Source: Nannocystis sp. RBIL2
GTDB taxonomy: Bacteria; Myxococcota_A; Polyangia; Nannocystales; Nannocystaceae
Direction of reading: 5' to 3'
NCBI RefSeq assembly: GCF_026626745.1
Contig: NZ_JAPNJW010000002.1
Coordinates: 5,046,151 to 5,110,150, forward strand
Length of the DNA stretch: 64,000 bases
Shown here: piece after piece, positions 17,426 through 26,198 of the stretch
Layout: every line of letters starts with the position of its first letter
Position numbering within the stretch: the stretch's first letter is position 1
Made by a program: the position numbers and the translations under genes
The notes under the pieces: generated by a model
What the model was told of the DNA's origin: nothing
The model's database searches: none
What the model saw: the letters and a program-made list of their open reading frames with translations, nothing else

Positions 17426-17979
17426 GGCCCGAGCCCGCCGTAGGGGAGCAGAGCCTGTTCGACCTCGTAGATCTCGCTGCGGACGACGCGTCCTCGCCGG
17501 AGTGCCTGCATCGCAGCCTGCTTTAGCAGCTCCGGCGACAGGAAGCTCGCCGCACAATCTCGCAGAGTACGGCGCACCGACGTCACGGGCACGGCCCCGA
17601 ACCAATCGCGGTCCTCCGGCGGCACCTCGGCGTAGTGCACGACTGCTCCGTCAGGTCGCCGTCGCCGACGCCAGCTCGTCGGCAGCGTGATGTGAATCTT
17701 CGCGGGCAGGACGTCGGAGAGGTCGTAGAGCGCCAGCGCGGTCTCATGAGAGAACACGCCCTCGCGATCCGACTGCAGCCAGATCTCCGCCAGATCCTCG
17801 TGTTCGCCCACGGGATAGCGGACGAGGCGATACACGCCCCGGCGAGGCCGCAGCACATGGCCGCGGTGTAGATGCGCCTGAAGATTCGGCCGCGAAATCC
17901 CGACCGACTGCGCCTGGTCGACCGAAAAATAGCCGTCCTGCGCGGACGCGATCTCGAACAGCCGGTCCCAGTCGGGTCC
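17422..17979 (-). pseudogene. AbiEi-type antitoxin, start codon lost or uncertain
   Basis: The frame reads DWDRLFEIASAQDGYFSV, then a winged-helix-like QAQSVGISRPNLQAHLHRGH, RRGVYRLVRYP, GVFSHETALALYDLSDVLP and a C-terminal LLKQAAMQALRRGRV, matching AbiEi transcriptional repressor/antitoxins along its length. It ends at 17422 and overlaps the toxin ATG by ATGA-type coupling. Upstream the frame is closed by a stop at 17980-17982 with no ATG, GTG or TTG before the conserved DWDRLFE. The first usable start is GTG at 17856, inside the protein after the DNA-binding part. I therefore treat it as a decayed gene alongside the broken toxin; use of an unusual start codon is the alternative. Confidence 0.65.
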
Positions 17980-18023
17980 TCAGGGACCTGCAAGCGCGCG
18001 AGCATTGCCCGCCCGCGCCAGAC

Positions 18024-19076
18024 TCAGCGCACCAGCAGCTCAGCCCGCAGCTCGCGAGAATCCAGCGTCGCCTTGTGCAGCGCCCACTGCCCCTTCGCGC
18101 GGTGCAGGTGGTGTTCACCTGCTCCTGGAAAGCGCTGGGCATCCCAGCCGAAGTAGCGCTCGTTGAGCGCGTCGGCGGCGAAGCGGGCCGTCAGCTCGAG
18201 CGCGATCCACTCGACCCCGTGGACCAGGTTGCGGCGCTCGACCGGCTCGAGCGGGAACGTCAGCGCCCCCAGCCAGCCGTCGAGCGCCGCCACGAAAATC
18301 TCCGCGTCGAAGCTCGGCGCACCGCGCTCCTCGCCGGCCGGGTTGCACCACGAGCGCCACGCGTCGCCGAGCTCGTGGTGGAGCGGCATCGGGGCCACCG
18401 AATCGAGGTCGATCAGGCAGCGTGCCACCTGTCCTTCGGGCCCTGTCCCATCGAACAGCAGATTATTGAACTTCAGATCCCCGTGGCCGACGCGCAGCGG
18501 CGCCGGAGCCAGCGGCGGCAGCGTCTCGACCGCGGCGAACACCGCCGCCGCCAGCGGCTCCACCTCTGCGAACAGCCGGTGCTCGCGGTGTTGCGCCACC
18601 GCCTCGGCCAGCGTGCGCAGGTGGGCCGGCGTGTCGTGAAGCGTGCGGCGGATCGTGAACGGGTGCTCGAGGTCGGCCAGCGTCGCGTGGAAGCGGCCGA
18701 CCAGCGCTCCGGCCGAGCGGGCCTGCTCGGGGCTCTGCACCGCCTCGAAGCTGACCCCTGGCACCCGCGTCATCGCGCGCCAGATCCCAAGGTCGCCGAG
18801 GTCGGCCCAGCGCTCGCCCCTCGCAGTCGTCAGCAGGCGCGGGCTCGTCTCGCCGCGGCGGCGCAGGTGCTCCGTCACCGCGGCGATGTTGTCGTGGATC
18901 TGCGGGGCGAAGATCGGGTTCAGCCGCTGCAGCACGAACTCGCCGGCGGGGGCGCTGACCGCGAAGGTCGCGTTGATGAGCCCGCCGGTCAGCGGGCTGA
19001 CCGCGCCGCCGGCGAGCTCGGGGAACTGCGCGAGCGCGCCGGCGATCGCGGCCGCGTCGGGGGGCGGCCGCGTCAT
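18024..19076 (-). CDS. Aminoglycoside phosphotransferase-fold kinase, NahK-like
   Basis: 350 residues with a small-molecule kinase fold. The N-terminal GGLINATFAV (about 30-39) corresponds to the nucleotide loop and FVLQRLN to the Lys strand. The catalytic loop reads VGHGDLKFNNLLFD and the metal-binding Asp is in CLIDLDSV, followed by the family marker HHELGDAWRSWCNP. The pattern resembles N-acetylhexosamine 1-kinases and their relatives, so a sugar or amino-sugar substrate is likely but unproven. The ATG overlaps the stop of the upstream transporter gene as ATGA, implying coupled translation. Two TGTC-type 14-bp units (18428-18455) lie inside the reading frame. Confidence 0.8.
   Translation of the reverse strand: MTRPPPDAAAIAGALAQFPELAGGAVSPLTGGLINATFAVSAPAGEFVLQRLNPIFAPQIHDNIAAVTEHLRRRGETSPRLLTTARGERWADLGDLGIWRAMTRVPGVSFEAVQSPEQARSAGALVGRFHATLADLEHPFTIRRTLHDTPAHLRTLAEAVAQHREHRLFAEVEPLAAAVFAAVETLPPLAPAPLRVGHGDLKFNNLLFDGTGPEGQVARCLIDLDSVAPMPLHHELGDAWRSWCNPAGEERGAPSFDAEIFVAALDGWLGALTFPLEPVERRNLVHGVEWIALELTARFAADALNERYFGWDAQRFPGAGEHHLHRAKGQWALHKATLDSRELRAELLVR
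18428..18455. repeat. 14-bp phased units within the kinase gene
   Basis: CCTGTCCTTCGGGC and CCTGTCCCATCGAA occur back to back and are followed by CAGCAG. They fit the degenerate form of the 14-bp unit but are coding, so chance is possible. Confidence 0.35.
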
Positions 19077-20806
19077 TTGAGGTACTTGTTCATGACCCGG
19101 CGCAGGCGCGGGAGCATCAGCACGATCAGCAGCGCCGCGACCAGGGCCCCGCCGAAGTTGATCAGGAACACCGCCGACTTGTGCTCGAACAGGGTGAACA
19201 GGCCGGACAGGATGCCGGACAGCTTGTTGCCGATCGACGTCGAAAGGAACCAGCCGCCCATCATCAGCGCGGTGAGGCGGGCCGGGCTGAGCTTCGACAC
19301 CAGCGACAGGCCCATCGGCGACAGGCACAGCTCGCCGACGGTGATCACGCCGTACGTGCCGACGAGCCACAGGGCCGAGCCCTTGTCGGCGCCGTTATGG
19401 GTGACGAAGGTGGCGGCGACCATCACCAGGGTCGACAGCGCCGTGATCGCCAGGCCGATCGAGATCTTCGCCGGCGTCGACGGCTCCTTGTTCTTGCGCC
19501 GCATCCACGCGAAGAAGCCGACCACGAACGGGGTCAGGAACACGACGAAGAACGCGTTGACCGACTGGAACAGCTCGGTCGACACCAGCTTGGTCTGGGC
19601 CGCCTTGCAGCTGGCCTCGGTCTCGGGCGTCAGCACCTCGGCCTTGCAGGCCGGGGCCGGCGGCGGCGGCCACTCGCTCTTCGGCACGTTGTTGAAGTAC
19701 GGGTCGGGGCCGAGCTCCTTGGCCGGCTTGCCGTCGGGCCCCAGGACGGGGTTGCCGTGGTCGTCGGTGATGGTGATCTCGCGCAGGCCGGTGTCGACGC
19801 GCTGGACCCCGCCGACGCCCTCGAGCAGCGGCGCGGCGGCCTCGGGGATCTCGCGCCGGGTATAGCGATCGGCCCAGGTGGTGAGGGCGTCGCCGTTCTG
19901 GTGGAAGATGGCCCAGAACGCGATGACCGCGGCGAACAGCGGCAGCAGGGCGCCGATGCGCTCCTTGTCCTCGCCGTCGGAGCCCTTCCACAGGCGGTAG
20001 TAGAACCAGGTCACCGGCAGACAGGCGAACAGGAACGCGTCGTTGGACTTCGAGCCGAACACGGTCCAGCCCTCGCCGCCGATCAGCGACGGGATGAACC
20101 ACCCGACCGCGGCGAACACCGCCGCCGGCCCGAACACCGCCGCGAGGATCTGCCCGACCGGCTGGTCGCCCGGCTTGGTCGGCTTCAGCACGTCGGCCTC
20201 GGCCGTGTGCTTCATGCCGGTGAGGAACCAGCCGACGCCGAAGAACATGCCGATGCCGGCCGCCAGGAAGGCGTAGCCCCAGCCGTAGGTGTTGCGCAGG
20301 TACGCGGCGACGAAGTTGCAGACGAAGGCACCGATGTTGATGCCCATGTAAAAGATGTTGAAGCCGGCGTCCTTGTGCTCTTTGTACTGCTCGTTGTTGT
20401 ACAGGTTGCCGACCAGCGTCGAGATGTTGGGCTTGAAGAAGCCGTTGCCGATGATGATCAGCAGCAGCGACAGGAAGAACCACGGACCGTAGCCCGGGAT
20501 CGCCAGGCCCGAATAGCCGAGGCCCATCAGCACGCCGCCGATCACGATGGCGCGGCGATAGCCGAGGATCCGGTCGGCCAAAAGCCCGCCGATGAACGGC
20601 GTCAGATACACCAGCGCGATGTAGGTCCCGTAGATGTCGCTGGCGTGCTGCGGCGTCAGGCCCAGGCCCGACTTCGCCGGCATCGCCGCGTCCGCACCCG
20701 CCTTCATGTACAGGGTGAAGATCCCGAGCATCAGGTAAAAGCCGAAGCGCTCCCACATCTCGGTGAAGAACAGGACCGGCAGACCGCGCGGGTGGTTCTT
20801 GAACAT
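19073..20806 (-). CDS. POT-family proton-coupled peptide transporter
   Basis: 577 residues from ATG 20806 (MFKNHPRGLPVLFFTEMWER). The ExxER-type motif of proton-dependent oligopeptide transporters is visible as FFTEMWERFGFY (about 13-24), followed by GGLLADRILGYR and GNGFFKPNISTLVGNLY, both family signatures. Twelve or more hydrophobic segments are readable, with a long hydrophilic insertion of about 100 residues (around 310-410) rich in Pro and Lys. It imports di- or tripeptides with protons across the inner membrane. It is co-transcribed with the NahK-like kinase through an ATGA overlap. An N-terminal extension to 20929 is possible but would be non-conserved. Confidence 0.92.
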   Translation of the reverse strand: MFKNHPRGLPVLFFTEMWERFGFYLMLGIFTLYMKAGADAAMPAKSGLGLTPQHASDIYGTYIALVYLTPFIGGLLADRILGYRRAIVIGGVLMGLGYSGLAIPGYGPWFFLSLLLIIIGNGFFKPNISTLVGNLYNNEQYKEHKDAGFNIFYMGINIGAFVCNFVAAYLRNTYGWGYAFLAAGIGMFFGVGWFLTGMKHTAEADVLKPTKPGDQPVGQILAAVFGPAAVFAAVGWFIPSLIGGEGWTVFGSKSNDAFLFACLPVTWFYYRLWKGSDGEDKERIGALLPLFAAVIAFWAIFHQNGDALTTWADRYTRREIPEAAAPLLEGVGGVQRVDTGLREITITDDHGNPVLGPDGKPAKELGPDPYFNNVPKSEWPPPPAPACKAEVLTPETEASCKAAQTKLVSTELFQSVNAFFVVFLTPFVVGFFAWMRRKNKEPSTPAKISIGLAITALSTLVMVAATFVTHNGADKGSALWLVGTYGVITVGELCLSPMGLSLVSKLSPARLTALMMGGWFLSTSIGNKLSGILSGLFTLFEHKSAVFLINFGGALVAALLIVLMLPRLRRVMNKYLK

Positions 20807-21242
20807 CGGGGCCAACGATAGGGCCCGACAAGCCCGCGCGACAAGTGCGAATCCGTTGCCCGGCGCCGGCCCGCGGCGCGCCCGCAGCGGCCTCGCCGCG
20901 AGAGCACGCCCGCCGCCCGCAGCGCCCACGCCGACTCACGCCCGCAGGCCCCCGCGAACGACGTGCGACCCTCGGTTCGGGCCCGGCGAGGGGCCGCGCA
21001 GACGTATGCGCCGCGCCGCAGCCGGCCGCTGCGAACGTGCATTCACCGTCGAGCGCACGCGCAGCGACTTGCGCCCCCGACAGAACACCGAACCTCTGCC
21101 GACGACCCGCCGCGAACGATGCGAGGCTCCGCCGGTCCGGGGTGATTCTTGTCGTGAACAAGTCACCGGTGCGAATCGGCGATCGAACCGGGTCGACGCC
21201 GTGCCAGGGCTGCGCTCGTGCCGCGAGCCGCGGCCGGTCGAA
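20807..21242. other. Intergenic region upstream of the POT transporter
   Basis: About 435 bp of GC-rich sequence with no gene I can support. An imperfect inverted repeat with TTGTCGTGAACAA at its core lies near 21147-21170. The transporter promoter should be at the left end. Confidence 0.45.
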
Positions 21243-22013
21243 TCACTTCTGCGGCCCGAGGCGGGCCTCGAGGGCACGGATCCGGGCCAGCACGTCGGCG
21301 TGCTCCGACGACTTGGCCCAGCCCGCCTGGATCGACGCCATTTGCTCGTCGTACTGGCGGTACATCACCCGCGCGCGCCGCAGCCGCTCCGGGTCGGGCG
21401 TGACCTCGTAGCTGCGCTCGTAGACCACCGCGAGGTTGAAGATCACCGCCCCGAGCACCTCCGGCGCGGCCGGGTCGTTGCTGCTGCGGATCAGCTCGTA
21501 GGCCGCGCGGAACTTCTCGATCGCCACGTCGAAGTCGGTCAGCTCGTAGGCCTTCTGGCCCTCGTCGTAGAGCTTGCGCGCCTTGGCCATCGGGTCGCCG
21601 GGGCCGGGCGTGACCGTCGACGGCGGCGGCGGCAGCGGCCCGCCGAGCTGGCCGTCCGGCGGCGCCGCGGCCGGGTCCGACGGCGCCTGCCCCGGCAGGC
21701 TCGGAGCCATGCCGACCACGCGGGCCCCGACCACCTGGCCCGGCTCCCCGTCGCGGCGCAGCGTGATCTTCGCGTCGTGCTCGATGTAGACCTGCGCGCT
21801 GACCTGCTTCCCGTCGGGCCACTTGGCCAGCACCGTGGTCGGGTCGTCGTCGGACACCGACCAGCGCTGCTCGCGGCTGGTCTCGCCGTCGACCGTGACC
21901 TCGGCCCCGGCCGGCACGGTCTCGACGCGGAGCACCGGGCGCGCACAGCCGAGCGCCGCCACCAGCGTGAGGCACCCGAGGGTCGAGGCGATCGCAGAGC
22001 GTGGGCCTGGCAT
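21243..22013 (-). CDS. PEGA-like/TPR-like lipoprotein
   Basis: 256 residues. The signal peptide ends TLVAALGC with a lipobox Cys near residue 23. Next comes a PEGA-like module (RVETVPAGAEVTVDGE), a Pro/Gly linker, and a helical region with KARKLYDEGQKAYELTDFD and KFRAAYELIRSSNDP, typical of TPR-type repeats in myxobacterial adventurous-motility/lipoprotein scaffolds. Predicted to sit in an envelope membrane and bind partners through the helical repeats. Divergent from the DUF1415-like gene with 30 bp between start codons. Confidence 0.75.
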   Translation of the reverse strand: MPGPRSAIASTLGCLTLVAALGCARPVLRVETVPAGAEVTVDGETSREQRWSVSDDDPTTVLAKWPDGKQVSAQVYIEHDAKITLRRDGEPGQVVGARVVGMAPSLPGQAPSDPAAAPPDGQLGGPLPPPPSTVTPGPGDPMAKARKLYDEGQKAYELTDFDVAIEKFRAAYELIRSSNDPAAPEVLGAVIFNLAVVYERSYEVTPDPERLRRARVMYRQYDEQMASIQAGWAKSSEHADVLARIRALEARLGPQK

Positions 22014-22043
22014 GCGCGGGGTCAGGATACACTCTCGCCGGCG

Positions 22044-22784
22044 ATGGAGAAACCCGGCCAGTGGCCGCCCCGGCCCCAGCTCGACGCCCTCCACGCGCGC
22101 TACGTGGTCGAGGTCGTCGAGGAGCTCAGCCTGTGCCCGTTCGCTCGCAAGTGCCGCGAGCTCGGGCGCCTGCACCGACCGACCTTCGACGGCCCGCCGA
22201 GCCCGCACGAGGCCGCGCGCCGGCTCGCCGACCTCGTGACCGCGCACCCCGACGCCGAGGTCGTCCTGCTCACCTTCGTCACGCGCGGCGCCCTGCCCGG
22301 CACGCCGCCGGCCCCGAGCCCGGAGGAGCGCGCCTTCGCCGACACCGAGCTCTTCGAAGAATTCGTCCGCGAGGTCCGCGACGTCTACGCCGGCCTGCCG
22401 CGCGTCCCCGCGCGCTTCTACATGGTCGCCTTCCACCCGGCCTACACGCGCGTCGACACCCGCCGCCCGCTGACCCAGGACTCGCTGGTCCCGCTGCTGC
22501 GCCGCACCCCCGACCCGGTGATCCAGTGCATCCGCGCCGATCTGCTCGACCAGATCCGCCGCCAGGCCCAGGTCGCCGCGGAGGCCCGCTTCCGCGAGGA
22601 GATGGCCCGCCTCGGCCCCGAGTTCCTGATCCTCGCCGAGCGCGCGATCAAGGCCGACCCCGAGCTCAGCCAGGACATCGCCCGCCACAACTTCGACAGC
22701 GTCGGCGCGGGCCCCGGCCGCGAGCACCTCGAGGCGACGATCGCCGACATCCTCGCCAGCCGCCGCGCGCTCGAGCTCGAGTAA
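22044..22784 (+). CDS. DUF1415-like protein
   Basis: 246 residues. The conserved LSLCPFARKCRE (about 30-41) and FYMVAFHPAYT (about 128-138), with a paired-helix C-terminus (DLLDQIRRQAQV), match the DUF1415 family, whose biochemical role is unknown. The protein is longer than the usual 180-200 residues because of a C-terminal helical addition (about 195-246). The TAA stop at 22782 lies 24 bp before a strong 14-bp repeat array. Confidence 0.7.
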   Translation: MEKPGQWPPRPQLDALHARYVVEVVEELSLCPFARKCRELGRLHRPTFDGPPSPHEAARRLADLVTAHPDAEVVLLTFVTRGALPGTPPAPSPEERAFADTELFEEFVREVRDVYAGLPRVPARFYMVAFHPAYTRVDTRRPLTQDSLVPLLRRTPDPVIQCIRADLLDQIRRQAQVAAEARFREEMARLGPEFLILAERAIKADPELSQDIARHNFDSVGAGPGREHLEATIADILASRRALELE

Positions 22785-22808
22785 TCCCGTCTCGTTTTTA
22801 AAAAAGAA

Positions 22809-22878
22809 CATGTCTCGATCGACATGTTCCATCGGGCATGTCCTTGCAGACATTTCCCTTCAGACACGTATGACGATC
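22809..22878. repeat. 14-bp phased repeat array (site 3, the longest)
   Basis: Five consecutive units begin at 22809, 22823, 22837, 22851 and 22865: CATGTCTCGATCGA, CATGTTCCATCGGG, CATGTCCTTGCAGA, CATTTCCCTTCAGA and CACGTATGACGATC. The AT-rich 14 bp before the first unit (TTTTTAAAAAAGAA) resembles a segment preceding site 15 near 44315. The array lies in the 3' region of the DUF1415-like gene. Confidence 0.8.
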
Positions 22879-22927
22879 CGCCGCGCTCGCGCCCGAGGGG
22901 ACCATGGTCTCACCTCGGAGATCGACC

Positions 22928-23068
22928 ATGAGCCTTCGGCCACCGCCTCGTCCTCCAGCTCACCGCCCCGCGGCCGAGGACCCCAGCGCCCGCCTGTCCC
23001 TCCGCCTCGACGGGGCGGACGCGTGCGTCGAGTACTCGGGCACCACCGGCTTCTCCTGGCGCGGCTGA
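22928..23068 (+). CDS. Possible small protein, 46 residues
   Basis: The ATG at 22928 opens MSLRPPPRPPAHRPAAED, followed by ARLSLRLDGADACVEYSG and a stop at 23066. The codon pattern fits a GC-rich gene (third positions mostly G or C) and the second half looks like ordinary protein. There is no clear ribosome binding site and no recognised family. Confidence 0.35.
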   Translation: MSLRPPPRPPAHRPAAEDPSARLSLRLDGADACVEYSGTTGFSWRG

Positions 23069-23104
23069 GGCCACTGTCGCGCGGACGCGCTATCCTTCGC
23101 GCGC

Positions 23105-23926
23105 ATGACCGAGCGTCACGTGCAATGCAGCACCTGCGGGGTTTTGCGCCCCGACAGCGAGTCGCACGACATCCCGACCCTCGCCGGCGAGCAATACGTC
23201 GACGGCTACTACTGCAGCGCCCACGCCGGCGCCGCCCTCGACGCCGCGCAGGCCCACCTCGCCGCGCTCGACTTCGAGGACGACACGCGCGACGACATGA
23301 TGCCGCTCGTCAGTTTGCACGCGCTGGTGCGCGCGCGCGGCCTGATGAGCGAGACGCTCGACCCGCCCGCGCCCGGCGTCGGCATGGAGCGCGTGCGCAA
23401 CGAGGCGCTCGCGCTGCTCGAATTGCTGAGGCACACGCGCCTGCCGATCGTCGAGCCCTCGGCGCTGTGCTCCGGCTGTTATCGCCCCGTCCCCGCCTCG
23501 CAGGTCCGCGTGATCCCGTGGTTCAACGACGACCTCTGCGACTTCGTCACCACCTTCCGCTGCGGCGACTGCGTCACCGACTCCCTCGCCGACACCCGGG
23601 CCCGCCTGACGGCCGGCGGCCCCCACGAGATCGGCCGGCTGGCCGAGTTCTTCCAGCGCCACGCGATCACCATCCACGAGCACCGCCGCGGCGACCCGCC
23701 CGAGGCCGTCCGCCCGCTGCTGGAGCTCACCCTCGATCACCTGGTCCGCGGCACCCTGAAGCTGCAGCTCGGCGAGACAGTGCCGCTGAATGACGTTCTG
23801 TCCGCGCCGCCTCCCACGACCTCGCCTGAGCCCGCTGCGCCGCCTCCGCCCGCGGCCGCCGAGCCGCGCCCGGCCCCTTCACTATGGCAGCGGATCCGCC
23901 GGGCCTTCGGCCGCACGGGTGATTGA
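23105..23926 (+). CDS. Hypothetical protein with two Cys-pair (zinc-finger-like) modules
   Basis: 273 residues. The start MTERHVQCSTCG gives a CxxC pair, matched by YYCSAH about 25 residues on. A second set, ALCSGC and FRCGDC, occurs near 120 and 158, so two zinc-binding sites are plausible. Between them is a helical segment. The end is a Pro/Ala linker followed by an amphipathic basic helix (SLWQRIRRAFGR) that could touch membrane or nucleic acid. No family recognised. The stop codon lies inside the first degenerate unit of the following 14-bp array. Confidence 0.65.
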   Translation: MTERHVQCSTCGVLRPDSESHDIPTLAGEQYVDGYYCSAHAGAALDAAQAHLAALDFEDDTRDDMMPLVSLHALVRARGLMSETLDPPAPGVGMERVRNEALALLELLRHTRLPIVEPSALCSGCYRPVPASQVRVIPWFNDDLCDFVTTFRCGDCVTDSLADTRARLTAGGPHEIGRLAEFFQRHAITIHEHRRGDPPEAVRPLLELTLDHLVRGTLKLQLGETVPLNDVLSAPPPTTSPEPAAPPPPAAAEPRPAPSLWQRIRRAFGRTGD

Positions 23927-23991
23927 CCCAAGAGACATGTCTTTCAGGACATTTTCATAAAGGCATGTCCTGTGAGACATGCACTGACCTG
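23922..23991. repeat. 14-bp phased repeat array (site 4)
   Basis: Units in exact phase: ATTGACCCAAGAGA (contains the upstream stop TGA), CATGTCTTTCAGGA, CATTTTCATAAAGG, CATGTCCTGTGAGA and CATGCACTGACCTG, at 23922, 23936, 23950, 23964 and 23978. Confidence 0.8.
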
Positions 23992-24114
23992 CGCGCCTCG
24001 GGCCTGAGGGTTTCCGGCGACACACCTCACGCGTCAGGCGACACGAGGTCGCACTGGCGGGAGCTCGCGGCCGCTGTCGACGGCGTCGCCGCTGGCGTAC
24101 ACTGCGACCCGGTC

Positions 24115-25263
24115 ATGGCGGCGCCGGATGATTTCGAACCGATGGTCGACGCTCCGCTGCTCGAGGCCGTGCGCGTCGGTAGCCTCGACGACGTCCGCCG
24201 GCAGCTCGCCGCGACCGCCGACCTCGACACGCGCAGCCACGCCTACGAATACACCGCGCTCGAGCTGGCGCTCGCGCTGGGCCGGGTCGACGTGGCCCGC
24301 CTGTTGCTCGACGCCGGCGCCGACCCGAACGCGCCCTCGGCCAACGACACCGACGCCTTGACCGTGGCGATCGAGGAGTTCGGCGAGGCCTCGCATCCGC
24401 TGATCGAGCTGCTGCTGGACCACGGCGCGCGCCCGAGCGACGCCGCGCTGTGGGCCGCGGCGCAGGCCGGCGATTTATGGGCCGTCGATTGCCTGCTCGC
24501 GGCGCTGTCCGCCGAGTCGGCCTCGAGCCACGACCTCGAGGCGCTCGAGGGCGCCCTGCTGGCGGCCGCGGTCCGGCGCGGCGACGCGGCCCTGTTCGAG
24601 CGCGTGCGCGCCCGCAGCGACGAGATGTCCGCGAGCTCGCTGCAGTGGGCGTTCGACGCCGCGGCCGACAGCGGCCAGTCGGGCATGTGGGGCCGCCTGC
24701 GGCAGCTCGGCGAGCCCGACCTGCCGCGCGCCCTGCAGTCGGCCGTGCTCGCCTTCCTGCGCAACGGCACCCCTGCCCAGTACGACCTGCTGCGCCGGAT
24801 CACCCGCGAGGCCGGACCCGCCGCCGCCAGCCAGCTGTTCGCGTTCGCCGTCACCTGCGGCCTCGACGTCTCCGACCGCACCGAGGCCCTGCTGTCCCTC
24901 GCCCGCGAGTGCCGCGGCGACCTCGAGGCCCGCGACGCCCGCGGCGTGACCGCCCTGCTGATGGCCGCCGACCGCCATCACATCCAGCACATGCGCCGAT
25001 TGATCGCCCTCGGCGCCGACCGCCACGTCCGCGACCCCGACGGCCAGGGCCTCAGCGCCTACGTCGAGCGCTGGCCGCAGAGCGTGCGCCTGGCCGAGGC
25101 CCGCGCCTTCCTGGCCGAGCTCGGCCTGCCGACCGAACGCCCCGCCGCGTCGCAGCCCGCCGACCCGCGCGACCCCGTCGGGCTCGCCTTTGTGCTCGGC
25201 CTGGCCATCGCGGTCGGCATCCTCGCGGTCGTGCTCCTGCTGCACGCGCTCGGGCTGCTCTAG
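24115..25263 (+). CDS. Ankyrin-repeat protein with C-terminal membrane anchor
   Basis: 382 residues from ATG 24115 (MAAPDDFEPMVDAPLLEAV). Ankyrin repeats are evident at about 40-110 (YTALELALALGRVDVARLLLDAGADPN, given here in part as LLLDAGADPN and LLLDHGARP) and again at about 275-320 (GVTALLMAADRHHIQ, LIALGADRH). The intervening helices are divergent repeats. A single hydrophobic segment at the very end (VGLAFVLGLAIAVGILAVVL) suggests a tail-anchored protein with its repeats in the cytoplasm. Ankyrin domains bind partner proteins; the partner is unknown. An open frame extends upstream to 23923, but that part is repeat array. Confidence 0.8.
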   Translation: MAAPDDFEPMVDAPLLEAVRVGSLDDVRRQLAATADLDTRSHAYEYTALELALALGRVDVARLLLDAGADPNAPSANDTDALTVAIEEFGEASHPLIELLLDHGARPSDAALWAAAQAGDLWAVDCLLAALSAESASSHDLEALEGALLAAAVRRGDAALFERVRARSDEMSASSLQWAFDAAADSGQSGMWGRLRQLGEPDLPRALQSAVLAFLRNGTPAQYDLLRRITREAGPAAASQLFAFAVTCGLDVSDRTEALLSLARECRGDLEARDARGVTALLMAADRHHIQHMRRLIALGADRHVRDPDGQGLSAYVERWPQSVRLAEARAFLAELGLPTERPAASQPADPRDPVGLAFVLGLAIAVGILAVVLLLHALGLL

Positions 25264-25273
25264 CGCGAATAGG

Positions 25274-25329
25274 CATGTCTTCATGGACATGCCCCAGGAG
25301 ACATTCTCTTTAGAACATGTCCTATCGTT
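25274..25329. repeat. 14-bp phased repeat array (site 5)
   Basis: Four units in exact phase begin 11 bp after the ankyrin gene stop: CATGTCTTCATGGA, CATGCCCCAGGAGA, CATTCTCTTTAGAA and CATGTCCTATCGTT, at 25274, 25288, 25302 and 25316. Confidence 0.8.
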
Positions 25330-25394
25330 ATCGCACCGCTCCGCGCGGTCGCGCGATCACCTCGACCCTCCCTGGCCGTAGCCGGACCCGAGCG

Positions 25395-26054
25395 ATGATG
25401 CACGAACGCCGAATCTCCTCCGAGCTGGCCGCGCTGCTGTGTATCGCCATTGTCTCGCCGTCCTGCAGCCCCGAGGCGGGCAGCTGCGAGGTCGTCGAGG
25501 ACGAGACGCTCGCCGACGACGAGGCCTCGCCGCAGGGCATGAGCGCCCTCGACGTCCTCGCAATGGCCCAGCCCCACCAGGCCGCCTTTCTCTGGGACCT
25601 GACGCCTGACGGCGAGAACCCGACCAACGCCGATACGCACGTCGCCACCAGCGTCGACGTCACGGTCGAGCGCGGCGCCGGCGACGTCCGCTACGTCGTC
25701 ACCGAGCAGCAAGGCGACACCGAGGAGGACGCCCAATGCGGTCCGAACTTGTACGTCCCGATCCGCCTGAAGATCGTCACCGGCGACGGCGCGCTGAACG
25801 ACACCTTCACCGGCGACCTCGTGTACGGCGCGGAGCGGCCCGGGCTCCCGTGGATCACCGTCGACTTCGCCTTCGATGACCTCGCGGGCACGCTGCGTCC
25901 GACCGTCTCCGGCGCCGAGGGCGAGGTCTACGTCGAGTTCGGCGCCGAGCCACGCGGCTGGATCGCAGTGCGGCACGAGTCGAAGGACGCAGTCGCCGCG
26001 AGCGAGACGTGGGCCATGGCCGGCCACTGGGGCGACGTCCCGCCGCCCGAGTGA
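25395..26054 (+). CDS. Putative lipoprotein
   Basis: 219 residues. The N-terminus MMHERRISSELAALLCIAIV ends in SPSC, a possible though imperfect lipobox. The mature part is acidic with beta-type sequence (SVDVTVERGAGDVRYVV, LPWITVDFAFDDL) and two further Cys. No domain is recognised. It stands alone between the ankyrin and membrane-protein genes. Confidence 0.65.
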   Translation: MMHERRISSELAALLCIAIVSPSCSPEAGSCEVVEDETLADDEASPQGMSALDVLAMAQPHQAAFLWDLTPDGENPTNADTHVATSVDVTVERGAGDVRYVVTEQQGDTEEDAQCGPNLYVPIRLKIVTGDGALNDTFTGDLVYGAERPGLPWITVDFAFDDLAGTLRPTVSGAEGEVYVEFGAEPRGWIAVRHESKDAVAASETWAMAGHWGDVPPPE

Positions 26055-26198
26055 AGCCGTCGCGGGCTCCCTCGCAGGCGCGCCGAGCCGCGCGTTCGCG
26101 CCTCCGCATGCAAGGGTCGCCCGGTTCCGCGGATGCGGGGCCTGCGAGCAATTGTGCCCGCGCGGCGGCGGCCGGCCGCGCGGGCTATGCTGCGGGCC

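Noticed and set aside
22809..22878. CRISPR array
   Set aside because: Units are 14 bp with no spacers of 25-40 bp, the sequence between cores varies, and no cas gene is in the window.
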